Shown: piece after piece, positions 36,948 through 45,203 of the stretch | Layout of the letters: the number at the start of each line of letters is the position of its first letter | Position numbering within the stretch: position 1 is the first letter of the stretch | NCBI GenBank assembly: GCA_016713535.1 | Contig: JADJOY010000023.1 | Span: forward strand, 62,001-126,000 | Source of the DNA: Deltaproteobacteria bacterium | GTDB lineage: Bacteria; JADJOY01 | Length of the DNA stretch: 64,000 bases | Direction of reading: 5' to 3' | Notes under the pieces: generated by a model | The model's input: only the letters and a program-made list of their open reading frames with translations | The model's database searches: none | Told to the model about the DNA's origin: nothing | Translations under genes and position numbers: made by a program

Positions 36948-37559
36948 ATGAGCGAGATGGCCGAGCCTACCGCCGCGACCGGCGCCGACGCACCTCCGCC
37001 GCCCGACATCGTCCGCGTGCTCGTCGAGAACCACCGCCAGTTCCTCGCCTTCCTCGAGAAGCGCGTCGGCTCGCGCGCCGAGTCCGAGGACATCCTCCAG
37101 GACGCGTTCGTCCGGAGCATCGACAAGGCGAGCTCGATCCGCGACGGCGAGGCCGCGACCGCCTGGTTCTACCGGCTGCTCCGGAACGCGATCATCGATC
37201 ACGCTCGCCGCCGCGCGGTCGAGACTCGCGCCCTCGAGCGCGCCGCCACCGAGCCCAGCCTCGCGCCCGCCGAGGACCGCGAGCTCTTCGACACCGTGTG
37301 CCAGTGCGTGTCGAGCCTCGTTGACACCCTCAAGCCCGAATATGCCGAGGCGTTGACGCACGTCGACGTGCGCGGCACGGCGGTCCGCGAGTGGGCGGAG
37401 TCGGCCGGCATCTCCCCCAACAACGCCGCCGTCCGTCTGCACCGCGCCCGCCAAGCGCTGAAACGTCAGGTCGAGCGCACCTGCGGCACCTGCGCCACCC
37501 ACGGCTGCTTCGAGTGCCACTGCGACGAGCGGCCGGGCGCGACCGCGCACTGTTCTTGA
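36948..37559 (+). CDS. ECF sigma factor with C-terminal cysteine-rich domain, CorE-like
   Basis: A 203-residue extracytoplasmic-function sigma factor. Region 2 is LEKRVGSRAESEDILQDAFV and TAWFYRLLRNAIIDHARRRA; region 4 is VRGTAVREWAESAGISPNNA and AAVRLHRARQALKRQVE. It ends in a cysteine tail with CGTCATHGCFECHC, a CxxC-x4-CxxC-x-C arrangement. In Myxococcus CorE and CorE2, comparable C-terminal cysteine domains sense Cu, Cd or Zn directly without an anti-sigma factor; none is seen here either. Start ATG 36948 has AGGAG six bases upstream and follows the FemAB-like gene by 2 bp. A metallothionein-like gene lies 460 bp downstream, fitting a metal-response module. Confidence 0.85.
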   Translation: MSEMAEPTAATGADAPPPPDIVRVLVENHRQFLAFLEKRVGSRAESEDILQDAFVRSIDKASSIRDGEAATAWFYRLLRNAIIDHARRRAVETRALERAATEPSLAPAEDRELFDTVCQCVSSLVDTLKPEYAEALTHVDVRGTAVREWAESAGISPNNAAVRLHRARQALKRQVERTCGTCATHGCFECHCDERPGATAHCS

Positions 37560-37564
37560 TCGAA

Positions 37565-37895
37565 GAGCGTGCGCGAAGCGCAGGCGGGTTCCAGCCCCCC
37601 GCCCTCCGGACGCTCGCGGCGTGCGCTGAGGCTGTGAACTCCAGCTGGGTTGCCCACGGACGCCGCGTCGGCCCGAGGGCGGGCGAGGAACCCCCCGTCG
37701 CTGCGATGGTGTTCGTAGCGCGGGGCGCTCCGCCTCCCCGCGGCGCTTCGTTCTCGCTCGCTTGCTTCACAGGCTCGCCGCGACCCGCCAGGTGACGAGT
37801 CCATTCGTGGCGCAAGTCGGCAGAGCGGCGATCCGCTCGAGCACGGTCCAGCCCCCCCGCCCGCCCGGTTGCGCTCGACCCGCTCGCCAACCGGA
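37565..37895 (+). repeat. Composite non-coding repeat, copy A
   Basis: The 459-bp gap after the sigma factor holds no convincing gene but shares at least three blocks with 41035-41405 on the opposite strand. These are GCGTGCGCGAAGCGCAGGCG (about 37567), GCGATGGTGTTCGTAGCGCG (about 37702) and ACGAGTCCATTCGTGGCGC (about 37795), the last continuing to CCAGCCC-CCCGCCCGCC (about 37848). The order of blocks differs between copies. The repeats are diverged, so old rather than recent. Confidence 0.6.
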
Positions 37896-38018
37896 CCGGA
37901 ACCGCCCGCGGCCAGGTGTAAGACCCGCGTCCGTCGTGCGTCAGCGCAGTCGGAAGCGGACGAGGACACCGGCCGAATGGACGGCCGCCCGTCCCTCGGT
38001 CCCCTTCCGGAGACCACG

Positions 38019-38189
38019 ATGAACGCGAACACCATCGCCGCCTGCAGCTGCAACCCCTGTCGCTGCGAGAGCTGCCGCTGTGGCGAGGAGGCCAAGACCT
38101 CGTCGCAGCGCACCGAGAGCGAACCGGCGCGCTGCTGCTGCGGACCCACCTGCCGCTGCGGCGAGCGCTCCGAGTGCGCCCCGGCGTGA
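38019..38189 (+). CDS. Metallothionein-like cysteine-rich peptide
   Basis: A 56-residue peptide with 12 cysteines in two clusters: ACSCNPCRCESCRCGEEA and RCCCGPTCRCGERSEC. The first resembles the CxCxPCxC start of bacterial metallothioneins, and the second is a CCC-x3-CxC cluster. No signal peptide, so it would be cytosolic and bind soft metals such as Zn, Cd or Cu(I). ATG 38019 was chosen as the first Met before the cysteines; the purine-rich CCGGAGACC just upstream can act as ribosome site. Its nearness to the CorE-like sigma factor suggests metal-dependent expression. Family assignment rests on the cysteine pattern alone. Confidence 0.65.
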   Translation: MNANTIAACSCNPCRCESCRCGEEAKTSSQRTESEPARCCCGPTCRCGERSECAPA

Positions 38190-38279
38190 CGTTCCCCCCG
38201 AACCCGACCGAGCCCACGAGCGCACCGCGCACCGTGGGCTCGGTCGCTTCCGTTCGATCTCGTGACAGCGGGAGGCTCC

Positions 38280-38801
38280 ATGCCGACGCGAAGACTGGCG
38301 CGCGAGCCCGGCGCGCGCACCGCTCCACACCACCGCACGCTCGCTCCCGCACCCGACCCGATCCCGGCCGGCGTACTGCGCGCCGCGCTGGGATCGCTCC
38401 TCTCCACCGGGCTGGTCGTGGGAGCCGTGATGGCAGCCTCGAACCTGGTTCCCGCCCCGATGCCGACGCATGCCGCGCCGCCCTCGACCGTTCGCAGCAC
38501 CGCACCCGGCGCCGGCTCGACGGGAGCCGCGACCGACACGCTCGCTCCGCCTCGAGGCGACAGCGGGCGCTCCCGAAGCCCCGCATCTGCTCGACCAACC
38601 GGCGGCGCCCTCACCCGCGAACCGCGGCGCCGTCGCCGCCATTTCGCCCTGGGCACTGGCGTCGACGCGATGGTGGCGATCGCCGCCGCTGGTGCGGCGC
38701 GCGTGCTGATCTCGGTGTCCGCGTGCAAGGTCGGCTGCTGGTGCAGTACGAGTAGTGCGTCCGTGGCCCATCGGTTCGCGAGCACGTGCGAATGCGCGTG
38801 A
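38280..38801 (+). CDS. Possible membrane protein with Cys-rich C terminus
   Basis: A weakly supported 173-residue frame. In its favour: GGGAGG five bases before ATG 38280, a hydrophobic segment (LRAALGSLLSTGLVVGAVMA), a second one (VDAMVAIAAAGAARVLISV), and a cysteine cluster at the end (SACKVGCWCSTSS, TCECA) echoing the metallothionein-like neighbour. Against it: the middle is low-complexity Pro/Ala/Arg. I recognise no family. It may belong to the same metal- or stress-related group. Confidence 0.35.
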   Translation: MPTRRLAREPGARTAPHHRTLAPAPDPIPAGVLRAALGSLLSTGLVVGAVMAASNLVPAPMPTHAAPPSTVRSTAPGAGSTGAATDTLAPPRGDSGRSRSPASARPTGGALTREPRRRRRHFALGTGVDAMVAIAAAGAARVLISVSACKVGCWCSTSSASVAHRFASTCECA

Positions 38802-38985
38802 GCAGCTCCGCCAACCGGTGGATGCGACATCGGGCACGCGAGTTGGCGTCGGCCCCGCTCGCGCGAGACGAACCCCGACGTTCCGGCGCCCGAGACGCGC
38901 GCTCGCGCCGGCACCCAGCTTGCGAAGCGACCTCGCGACCAAGCGAACGACCGGGTCTCGTTCGCGCAACCGCAGGGGGGAAACC

Positions 38986-39402
38986 ATGAAGCGCACGGGT
39001 TGGGGGAAGCGAATCGGGGTGGGGCTGGTTCTCGCGAGCGGGCTCGCGGCGTCGCCGGGGGAGTGCCCGCCGCCCCTGCCGTATCCGTCGAGCTTCGTGG
39101 CGTGCGACTGCCACGGCGATCTCTTCGCGAGCTACACCGGCCACAGCCACATCGTGACGCAGACCTTCACCTGCAACGGTGGCGCACGCGACGGCTGGGC
39201 CGACATCTACCGCATCAACTACGGGGGCTCGTCGACGCACGTCGGCTACTGTCCGTTTTCGGCGCCCGGCAACGGCATCCCGGCGCAGCCGTGCGTGGTC
39301 GAGGACTGGAGCTCGGGCGACTACTACACCGCGTCGATCGGTGTGTACTACGACGGTGGAGGCTGCGGCGGTCTCTACAACGACGCCGTCGACTCGCCCT
39401 GA
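38986..39402 (+). CDS. Small secreted cysteine-containing protein
   Basis: A 138-residue exported protein with a signal peptide (RIGVGLVLASGLAASPGEC) and a mature part rich in Gly, Tyr and Cys. Examples are SSFVACDCHGDLFASYTGHS, QTFTCNGGARDGWADIYRIN and YCPFSAPGNGIPAQPCVVED. Several cysteines suggest disulfides. Start ATG 38986 is preceded by a G-rich ribosome site (GGGGGGAAACC). I do not recognise the family. It ends 34 bp before the inverted repeat of the retron-like RNA. Confidence 0.6.
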   Translation: MKRTGWGKRIGVGLVLASGLAASPGECPPPLPYPSSFVACDCHGDLFASYTGHSHIVTQTFTCNGGARDGWADIYRINYGGSSTHVGYCPFSAPGNGIPAQPCVVEDWSSGDYYTASIGVYYDGGGCGGLYNDAVDSP

Positions 39403-39436
39403 TCCACGATCGCCAATCCGGGCTAGGATCCGCGCA

Positions 39437-39608
39437 GCGGCGGCGCTCCCTCGAGCCGGTAGCCAGCGCTTTCGAGCACGAGGCGCCTCCGCGGGGATAC
39501 CCCGCGGGAAGATTCACAGCTGACCATTCCATCGCACGGAGGTCCGTGCGCGCCCTGGCGCGCACTCGTCTCCGCGCACCACGGGCCTCGTCGAGGGAGC
39601 GTCGCCGC
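39437..39608 (+). ncRNA. Candidate retron msr-msd RNA
   Basis: Immediately upstream of the reverse transcriptase gene. An inverted repeat (39437-39454 with 39591-39608, 17 of 18 positions complementary, the other a G-U pair) encloses 136 nt, like the a1/a2 arms of retrons. Six bases inside the left arm lies TAGC (39460-39463), the usual branch-G context. Next come hairpin 1 (39466-39486, eight pairs with one bulge), hairpin 2 (39489-39507, CCGCGGGG-ATA-CCCCGCGG), and a long imperfect hairpin (39534-39577) made of two 8-bp helices around a 4x4 internal loop, suitable as msd. A -10-like TAGGAT at 39424 would start the transcript at the left arm. This is structure by eye; no covariance search was possible. 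Confidence 0.6.
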
Positions 39609-39628
39609 GCTCGAGCTCACCCGACGCC

Positions 39629-40991
39629 ATGGCCGCCGCCCCCGAGCACGTCGCGCGCGCGATCGCCGACGCCTTCCTGTGCGGGCCGTGGACCGCGCTC
39701 GGGCTGCGGGCGAGCGGCGCCGAGCTGTTCGCACGACGTGCACGCTGGCTCGACCCGCTGATCCGCGCCACGCTGCGCGCCTTCCCTGACCCGCCGCGAG
39801 CGTCCCGCGACGCCCTCGCCCGGTTCCTCGGACCGCACGTCGAGCGACTGACGGCACGCCTCGAGCCGCCGCGCTGGCCGCCGGTGCGGCGCCGTCTCGT
39901 CCCCGCGCCGGCGATGGCAGAGCGGCGGCGCTGGCCAGTGCGCGAGCTCGCCACTACCGCCGAGCTGGCGCGCTGGCTCGGACTCACACCCGGCGAGCTC
40001 GACTGGTTCGCGGACCGCCACGGCACCGCCGCCCGCGCGGTGGATCCCCGGCTCGTCCACTATCGCGAGACCTGGATCCCCAAGCGAAGCGGCGTGGGCG
40101 AGCGCTTGCTCGAGATCCCGCGACCGCGCCTGCGTGCGATCCAGCGCGCGATCCTCGACGAGATTCTCGTGGCGATTCCGCCCCACGCGGCGGCGCTCGG
40201 GTTTCGTCGTGGACGCTCGGCACTCGATCACGCCTCCCGTCACGCCGGGCGCGCGGTGCTGATCCGCCTCGACCTCGAGGACTTCTTCGCGGCGACACCG
40301 GCGGGCCGCGTGTACGGGACGTTTCGCGCCGCGGGCTACCCCGCGGAGGTGGCGCTGACGCTGACGCGGCTCACCACGCGCCGCGCCTCGCCCGACGCAC
40401 GGCGCCGCGCGCGGCGCTGGACGCCGGCCCACGGCGACGGGAGCGGGGGCACGCTCCAGAGCGAAGGCGGGCGCACGTCGGGACGGCTCGCAGCCGCGCA
40501 CCTGCCGCAGGGGTCGCCGAGCTCACCCGCGCTCGCCAACCTCGCCGCGTTCCACCTCGACGTGCGGCTCGCCGCGCTCGCGGAAGCGATCGGCGCACGC
40601 TACTCGCGGTACGCCGACGACCTCGCGTTCTCCGGCGAGGACACCCTCGAGCGCGCCGCCGAGCGGTTGCTGCCGCGGATCGCCGCGATCGTGATCGAGG
40701 AGGGTTTTCGACCTCGCTTTCGCAAGACCCGGATCGAGCGCGCCACCGGCCGGCAGACGCTCATGGGTCTCACCGTCAACGTACGCCCCGCGGTGCCGCG
40801 CGCGGAGCGCGAGCGCCTGCGCGCGATCCTGACCAACTGCGTGCGCCACGGACCCGCGAGCCAGAACCGCGAGCGCCACGCCGACTTCCGCGCCCACCCT
40901 CGTAGGGCGCGTGATGTGGGTCGCGCACGTGAACGGCGCTCACGCGCGGCGGCTGCGCACGCTGCTCGACGCGATCGACTGGACGCGCTGA
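39629..40991 (+). CDS. Retron-type reverse transcriptase (one frameshift near the end)
   Basis: An RNA-directed DNA polymerase of about 453 residues. Residues 1-140 are an N-terminal extension with TAELARWLGLTPGELDWFAD, as in myxobacterial retron enzymes. The polymerase core follows: LLEIPRPRLRAIQRAILDEI (RT1), ALGFRRGRSALDHASRHAGR (X region with the downstream His), LIRLDLEDFF (RT3, D215), HLPQGSPSSPALANL (RT4) and YSRYADDLAFSG (RT5, Y328-D331). The Y-region is GRQTLMGLTVN in place of VTGLxVN. Near 40898 the frame shifts; the expected thumb end (LVGRVMWVAHVNGAHARRLR to DAIDWTR) lies in the next frame and stops at 40991. No maturase or integrase part is present. Confidence 0.85.
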
Positions 40992-41034
40992 GCCAGACCG
41001 AGGCGACGCAGCAAGAGCCGGCGCCCGCGTGCGG

Positions 41035-41405
41035 CGACCCCTCGCGGGGGGACGGAGCCCCCCGCGCTACGAAAACCATCGGAGCGACGGGGGTTCCATC
41101 CCCCGTCGCAGGATCGTCTGACAGGGATCGATCGGATCGGCGGTGTGACACCGAGACGTGTCGCTGGCGCGGCACGCGCCGCCCCTACCCGGCGGGCGGG
41201 AGGGCTGGGACGTGCCCGACCGAGTAACCGATCGGGCCGCTCGCGCCACGAGCGGACTCGTGCGATGGCCGGTCGCGGCGCGACCGCACGAGCGAAGCGA
41301 GTGACTCGGGGGTGGGACCCGCCGGGATCCGCGGCGACGAAGCGCCGCGGCTCCAGCCGGCGGGCGGTGGGCTGGAATCCGCGTGCGCGTCGCGCACGCC
41401 CCCCC
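41035..41405 (-). repeat. Composite non-coding repeat, copy B
   Basis: Between the reverse transcriptase and clpA no gene is supported. Read on the minus strand it contains GCGTGCGCGACGCGCACGCG (about 41400), a CACGAGTCCGCTCGTGGCGC block (about 41260), CCAGCCCTCCCGCCCGCC (about 41205) and CTCCGATGGTTTTCGTAGCG (about 41085), each matching copy A at 37.6-37.9 kb. Together the copies bracket the metallothionein-to-retron segment in inverted orientation. Confidence 0.6.
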
Positions 41406-41412
41406 GAGAAAC

Positions 41413-43770
41413 TCAGAGGACGGTGACGGGCTCGTCTTCGTCGACCGGTTCCGGCTCGCTTTCGGTCTCGCCCTTCGCCGCCCCGGCGCTGCCCGCCGCA
41501 GCGTCCGCCGCGTCGTGCTGGCCGAAGTCGAAGGTGAGCTTCCCGTCCATCACGTCGACCAGGACGTTGCCGCCCTTCTCGAGCTTGCCGAACAGGATCT
41601 CCTCGCTGAGCGGACGCTTCAGGTCTTCCTGGATCACCCGCGCCAGCGGGCGCGCGCCGTAGATCGGGTCGTAGCCCTTGGCGGCGAAGTAGTCGCGCGC
41701 CTCGTCGCTGAGCTCGATCGTGACCTTGCGCTCGGCGAGCTGCGACACCAGCTCGTTCACGAACTTCTGCACGATCCGCCCCATCGTCCCCGGCGCCAGA
41801 TGCGCGAACCCGATGCGGGCGTCGAGGCGGTTTCTGAACTCGGGGCTGAAGAGATCCTGGAACGCCTTGTCCTCGGCGGTTCCGATCGCTCGCTCGCCGA
41901 AGCCGAGCGAGCCGCGCGCCATCTCGCGGGCACCCACGTTCGACGTCATGAGCAGGATCACGTGGCGGAAGTCCGCCTTGCGGCCGTTGTTGTCGGTGAG
42001 CGTGCCGTGGTCCATCACCTGCAACAGGATGTTGAAGACGTCCGGGTGCGCCTTCTCGATCTCGTCGAGGAGCAGCACCGCGTGCGGTGTCTTGGTGACG
42101 GCCTCGGTCAAGAGTCCGCCCTGGTCGAAGCCCACGTAGCCCGGCGGCGCGCCGATGAGCCGCGACACCGTGTGGCGCTCCATGTATTCGCTCATGTCGA
42201 AGCGCAGGAACTCCACACCGAGAATGGTGGCGAGCTGCTTGGCGACCTCGGTCTTGCCCACACCCGTGGGACCGGTGAGCAGGAACGAGCCGATCGGCTT
42301 CTCCGGGCTGCGCAGCCCCGCACGCGACATGCGGATCGAGCTCGCCAGCAGGTCGATCGCGTGGTCCTGGCCGAACACGACGCTCTTGAGCTCGTCCTCG
42401 AGGTTCTTGAGGCGGTCCTTGTCGGTGCGCGACACCCGCCGGGGCGGGATCTGCGCCATCGTCGCGATGATCGCCTCGACCTCGGCGGCGCCGATCCGGC
42501 CGCCCTTCCTGCCTTTGAGCTTCGCCGCAGCGCCGGCCTCGTCGATCACGTCGATCGCCTTGTCGGGCAGCTTGCGGTCGTGGAGGTAGCGGTCCGAGAG
42601 CACCACCGCCGCGCGCACCGCGGCGCGGCCGTACTTCACCTCGTGGAACTCCTCGTATTTGGGGCGCAGCCCCTCGACGATCGCGATCGCGTCCTCGACC
42701 GACGGCTCGCCCACCTCGATCTTCTGGAAGCGCCGCACCAGCGCGCGGTCGCGCTCGAAGTAGCTGCGGAAGTCGTGGTAGGTGGTCATGCCGATGCAGC
42801 GCAGCGTCCCCGACGCGAGCGCTGGCTTGAGCAGGTTCGACGCGTCCATCGCGCCACCGCTCGCCGAGCCCGCGCCGATGAGCGTGTGGATCTCGTCGAT
42901 GGCGAGGATCGCCTTGGGCAGCTTCTCGAGCGCCTTGAGCACCGCCTTGATGCGCTGCTCGAAGTCGCCGCGGTAGCGCGTGCCGGCGAGCACGGCGCCC
43001 ATGTCGAGGCCGTACACGACGGCGTCGTGGAGGGCGTCCGGCACCTCCTTGTTCACGATCCTGAGCGCCAGCCCCTCGGCGAGCGCGGTCTTGCCGACGC
43101 CCGCGTCGCCCACGAAGAGCGGGTTGTTCTTGCGCCGACGGCACAGCACGTGGACGGTGCGCTCGATCTCCTTCTCGCGCCCGATGAGCGGGTCGATCTT
43201 CCCGTCCGCCGCCATCTGGTTGAGGTTGACGCAGAACGCCTCGAGCGGATCGCGGCGTTGGCCGCCGCCCGGCTCGCCGTCCTCGTCGCCCGGCTCGCCG
43301 GCGGGAGCGGGCAGCCCGCCCTCCTCCGGCTCGATCTTGGAGATGCCGTGGGAGATGTAGCTCACCACGTCGAGGCGCTCGATGCCCTGCTCCTGGAGGA
43401 AGTGGAGCGCGAACGAGTCGCGCTCGGCGAAGAGCGCCACCAGCACGTTCTTACCGCCCACCAGGTCCTTCCCCGAGCTGTCGACGTGCGCGGCGGCGCG
43501 GGTCAGCACGCGCTTGAAACCGGCGGTGAGGTCGGGCTGGACGTGCAGGCCGTTCGGCACCTTCTCGATCGACTGGTCGAGGAAGCGCGCGAGCTTCTCC
43601 TTGAGCTTCACGACGTCGCCGCCGCAGTGGCGAATGACCTCGGTGGTCTCGGTGTCGTGGTGGAGCAGCGCGTAGAGCAGGTGCTCGAGCCCGGCGTATT
43701 CGTGGCCGCGCGACGCGGCCTCGTTGATCGCCACGGTGACCGCGATGTTGAGCTCCGGCGAGAGCTTCAT
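41413..43770 (-). CDS. clpA: ClpA, ATPase subunit of the ClpAP protease
   Basis: A 785-residue AAA+ unfoldase that feeds substrates to ClpP. Residues 1-140 are the double Clp N-domain (NIAVTVAINEAASRGHEYAG, LEHLLYALLHHD). The first ATPase module has FVGDAGVGKTALAEG and ILAIDEIHTLIGAGSASGG. The second module has FLLTGPTGVGKTEVAKQLA, FDMSEYMERHTVSRLIGAPP and VLLLDEIEKAHPDVFNILLQ, and ends in the small D2 domain (YDPIYGARPLARVIQEDLKR). It lacks the long middle domain of ClpB, and the partner ClpS gene sits 4 bp upstream, which fixes the identity as ClpA. Start ATG 43770. An acidic tail (ETESEPEPVDEDEPV) ends it. Confidence 0.96.
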   Translation of the reverse strand: MKLSPELNIAVTVAINEAASRGHEYAGLEHLLYALLHHDTETTEVIRHCGGDVVKLKEKLARFLDQSIEKVPNGLHVQPDLTAGFKRVLTRAAAHVDSSGKDLVGGKNVLVALFAERDSFALHFLQEQGIERLDVVSYISHGISKIEPEEGGLPAPAGEPGDEDGEPGGGQRRDPLEAFCVNLNQMAADGKIDPLIGREKEIERTVHVLCRRRKNNPLFVGDAGVGKTALAEGLALRIVNKEVPDALHDAVVYGLDMGAVLAGTRYRGDFEQRIKAVLKALEKLPKAILAIDEIHTLIGAGSASGGAMDASNLLKPALASGTLRCIGMTTYHDFRSYFERDRALVRRFQKIEVGEPSVEDAIAIVEGLRPKYEEFHEVKYGRAAVRAAVVLSDRYLHDRKLPDKAIDVIDEAGAAAKLKGRKGGRIGAAEVEAIIATMAQIPPRRVSRTDKDRLKNLEDELKSVVFGQDHAIDLLASSIRMSRAGLRSPEKPIGSFLLTGPTGVGKTEVAKQLATILGVEFLRFDMSEYMERHTVSRLIGAPPGYVGFDQGGLLTEAVTKTPHAVLLLDEIEKAHPDVFNILLQVMDHGTLTDNNGRKADFRHVILLMTSNVGAREMARGSLGFGERAIGTAEDKAFQDLFSPEFRNRLDARIGFAHLAPGTMGRIVQKFVNELVSQLAERKVTIELSDEARDYFAAKGYDPIYGARPLARVIQEDLKRPLSEEILFGKLEKGGNVLVDVMDGKLTFDFGQHDAADAAAGSAGAAKGETESEPEPVDEDEPVTVL

Positions 43771-43774
43771 GGAT

Positions 43775-44101
43775 TCACTCCGCCTCCAGGGTCAGTTGCA
43801 GCGGCATTCCCGCTTCCCGGGCGAGCTTGGTCGCGACCTCGAGCTTGGTCTCGGCGACGTCGCGGGTGTAGACGCCGGCCACACCAACCCCTTTGGTGTG
43901 GACGTGCAGCATGATCGCGGTCGCCTCGGTGAAGTCCTTGCGGAAGACCTCCATCAAGAGGTGGACCACGAATTCTTGAGTCGTGAAATCGTCGTTGTGC
44001 AGCAGCACCTTGTAGAGGCGCGGCTTCTGGGTCTTGGGACGCTCGCGGACCGCGAGGCCCTCGTCACGTTCCGGTCGCGGCGGACGCTCGTTCTCACTCA
44101 T
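43775..44101 (-). CDS. clpS: ClpS adaptor (N-end rule)
   Basis: A 108-residue adaptor delivering N-degron proteins to ClpAP. It contains KPRLYKVLLHNDDFTTQEFV and VFRKDFTEATAIMLHVHTKG; the N, D and H residues that grip the substrate N terminus are in LLHNDD and MLHVHTKG. The first 25 residues are a flexible charged extension, as usual. Start ATG 44101; the stop is 4 bp before clpA, a conserved operon arrangement. Confidence 0.96.
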   Translation of the reverse strand: MSENERPPRPERDEGLAVRERPKTQKPRLYKVLLHNDDFTTQEFVVHLLMEVFRKDFTEATAIMLHVHTKGVGVAGVYTRDVAETKLEVATKLAREAGMPLQLTLEAE

Positions 44102-44207
44102 GGCTGTCGCGGGAGAGATCGCTCGCGGTGGTGGACGGACGGGCGCGATCGATCGACTTCACGGGTAGCGACATGCTACCGCCCGCCTCCGAGGGGTGCC
44201 AAGGGAA

Positions 44208-45203
44208 TCACTCGCGAGGCGCCTCCGCTTCGACTCGCGCACCATCGGTTCGCGCCGCGCCCGCGGCGCTCCCGAACGCACCCGCGAAGAAGCCGCCCAC
44301 GAACGGCAGCCCGGTCAGCACCAGGAGCACCGGCCCGACGAAGGACAGCACCAGCCCGGTGGCGGCGAGCTGCTCGGGCGAACCGTGCGCCGAGAAGAGC
44401 CACAGCATCCCGATCTCCCGCGTGCCGATTCCCGAGAGCGTGACAGGCAAGTTCGCGAGCAGGATCACCAGCGGCGTGCGGAAGAGCACGTCGAGGGCCG
44501 GTGCGTGGACGCCGAGGGCGCGCAGGCACACCCCGAACGACATCGCCTCGGCGAGCACCTGGAGCAGCGACACCGCGAAGAACTTGAGCCGCACGGCGGT
44601 CGGGAGCGCGGCCATCGCGTCCACGAGCTCACGAGCGAAGCGCCCGAGGCGGCCCGGCAGCGCGCCGAGGGCCTCGCGCAGGCGCGCCGGCAGCACGTTC
44701 GCGAAGAGCAGCGGGCTCGGCAGCAACAGCAGCCCGATCACCAGGCTCACCCGCGAGCCGAGTGGCGCCCACAGGAGCCCCGCGGCGCCGAACGCCATGA
44801 GCGCGACCACGTTGCTGAGCTTGTCGAAGACCAGCGCCCAGGTGCCGACCGCGGGCGGCACGTGGTGGACACCTTCCAGGTACACCACCTTGAAGAGCTC
44901 GCCGGTCTTCATCGGCAGCGTGAAGCGCAGCGGCTGGCAACCGAGCCAGATCCGCGCCGACTCGCCGAAGGTGAGCGAGTGCCCGAGCCGCCCGAGCAGG
45001 CGCCGCCACTTCTCGGCCGGCACGAACACGTGGATGCCGAGGTTGAGCGCCAGCGCCGCGGCGAGCCACGTGGGATCGGCGGCGCGCAGCGCGGCGCCGA
45101 GACGCGCGAGCCCGACGTGCCGCACCACGAACGCGAGCAGCCCCGCGGTCGCGACCAGCGACACCGCGACGCGCAGCCCGCGACGCGTGGGAGCGGCGCT
45201 CAA
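44208..45203 (-). CDS. LPG-synthase-type flippase-like membrane protein (UPF0104)
   Basis: A 331-residue integral membrane protein of the lysylphosphatidylglycerol synthase transmembrane (YbhN-like) family, with about eight helices. Landmarks are VPAEKWRRLLGRLGHSLTFG, PLRFTLPMKTGELFKVVYLE and NLPVTLSGIGTREIGMLWLF, the last being the family signature (SGIGTRE). Lacking the soluble synthase domain, it may flip or transport lipids or polysaccharide precursors. Start ATG 45203 overlaps the subtilase stop by ATGA, so it is translated with that secreted protease. Confidence 0.82.
   Translation of the reverse strand: MSAAPTRRGLRVAVSLVATAGLLAFVVRHVGLARLGAALRAADPTWLAAALALNLGIHVFVPAEKWRRLLGRLGHSLTFGESARIWLGCQPLRFTLPMKTGELFKVVYLEGVHHVPPAVGTWALVFDKLSNVVALMAFGAAGLLWAPLGSRVSLVIGLLLLPSPLLFANVLPARLREALGALPGRLGRFARELVDAMAALPTAVRLKFFAVSLLQVLAEAMSFGVCLRALGVHAPALDVLFRTPLVILLANLPVTLSGIGTREIGMLWLFSAHGSPEQLAATGLVLSFVGPVLLVLTGLPFVGGFFAGAFGSAAGAARTDGARVEAEAPRE

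Noticed and set aside
37690-37790. A coding frame between the sigma factor and the metallothionein-like gene
   Set aside because: No ribosome site, and the DNA matches the non-coding repeat at 41.0-41.4 kb, including across frames.
39437-40991. Group II intron or diversity-generating retroelement as alternative for the RT
   Set aside because: No maturase/endonuclease domain or intron domain V hairpin, and no template/variable repeat pair nearby; the N-terminal extension and the upstream folded RNA fit a retron better.
40992-41227. Possible C-terminal extension of the reverse transcriptase beyond 40991
   Set aside because: The normal thumb end is found in the shifted frame and stops at 40991; the extension is Arg/Ala-rich and runs into the non-coding repeat.
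22385-41412. tRNA-associated integration or a bounded genomic island
   Set aside because: No tRNA gene, integrase or direct attachment repeats were found, so only diffuse accessory segments can be claimed.
41413-43770. Very long open frames on the strand opposite clpA (and similarly opposite groEL, the PilB/GspE gene and the subtilase)
   Set aside because: They are by-products of high GC codon use; the opposite-strand proteins are family members with complete motifs, whereas the antisense products are low-complexity and resemble nothing.
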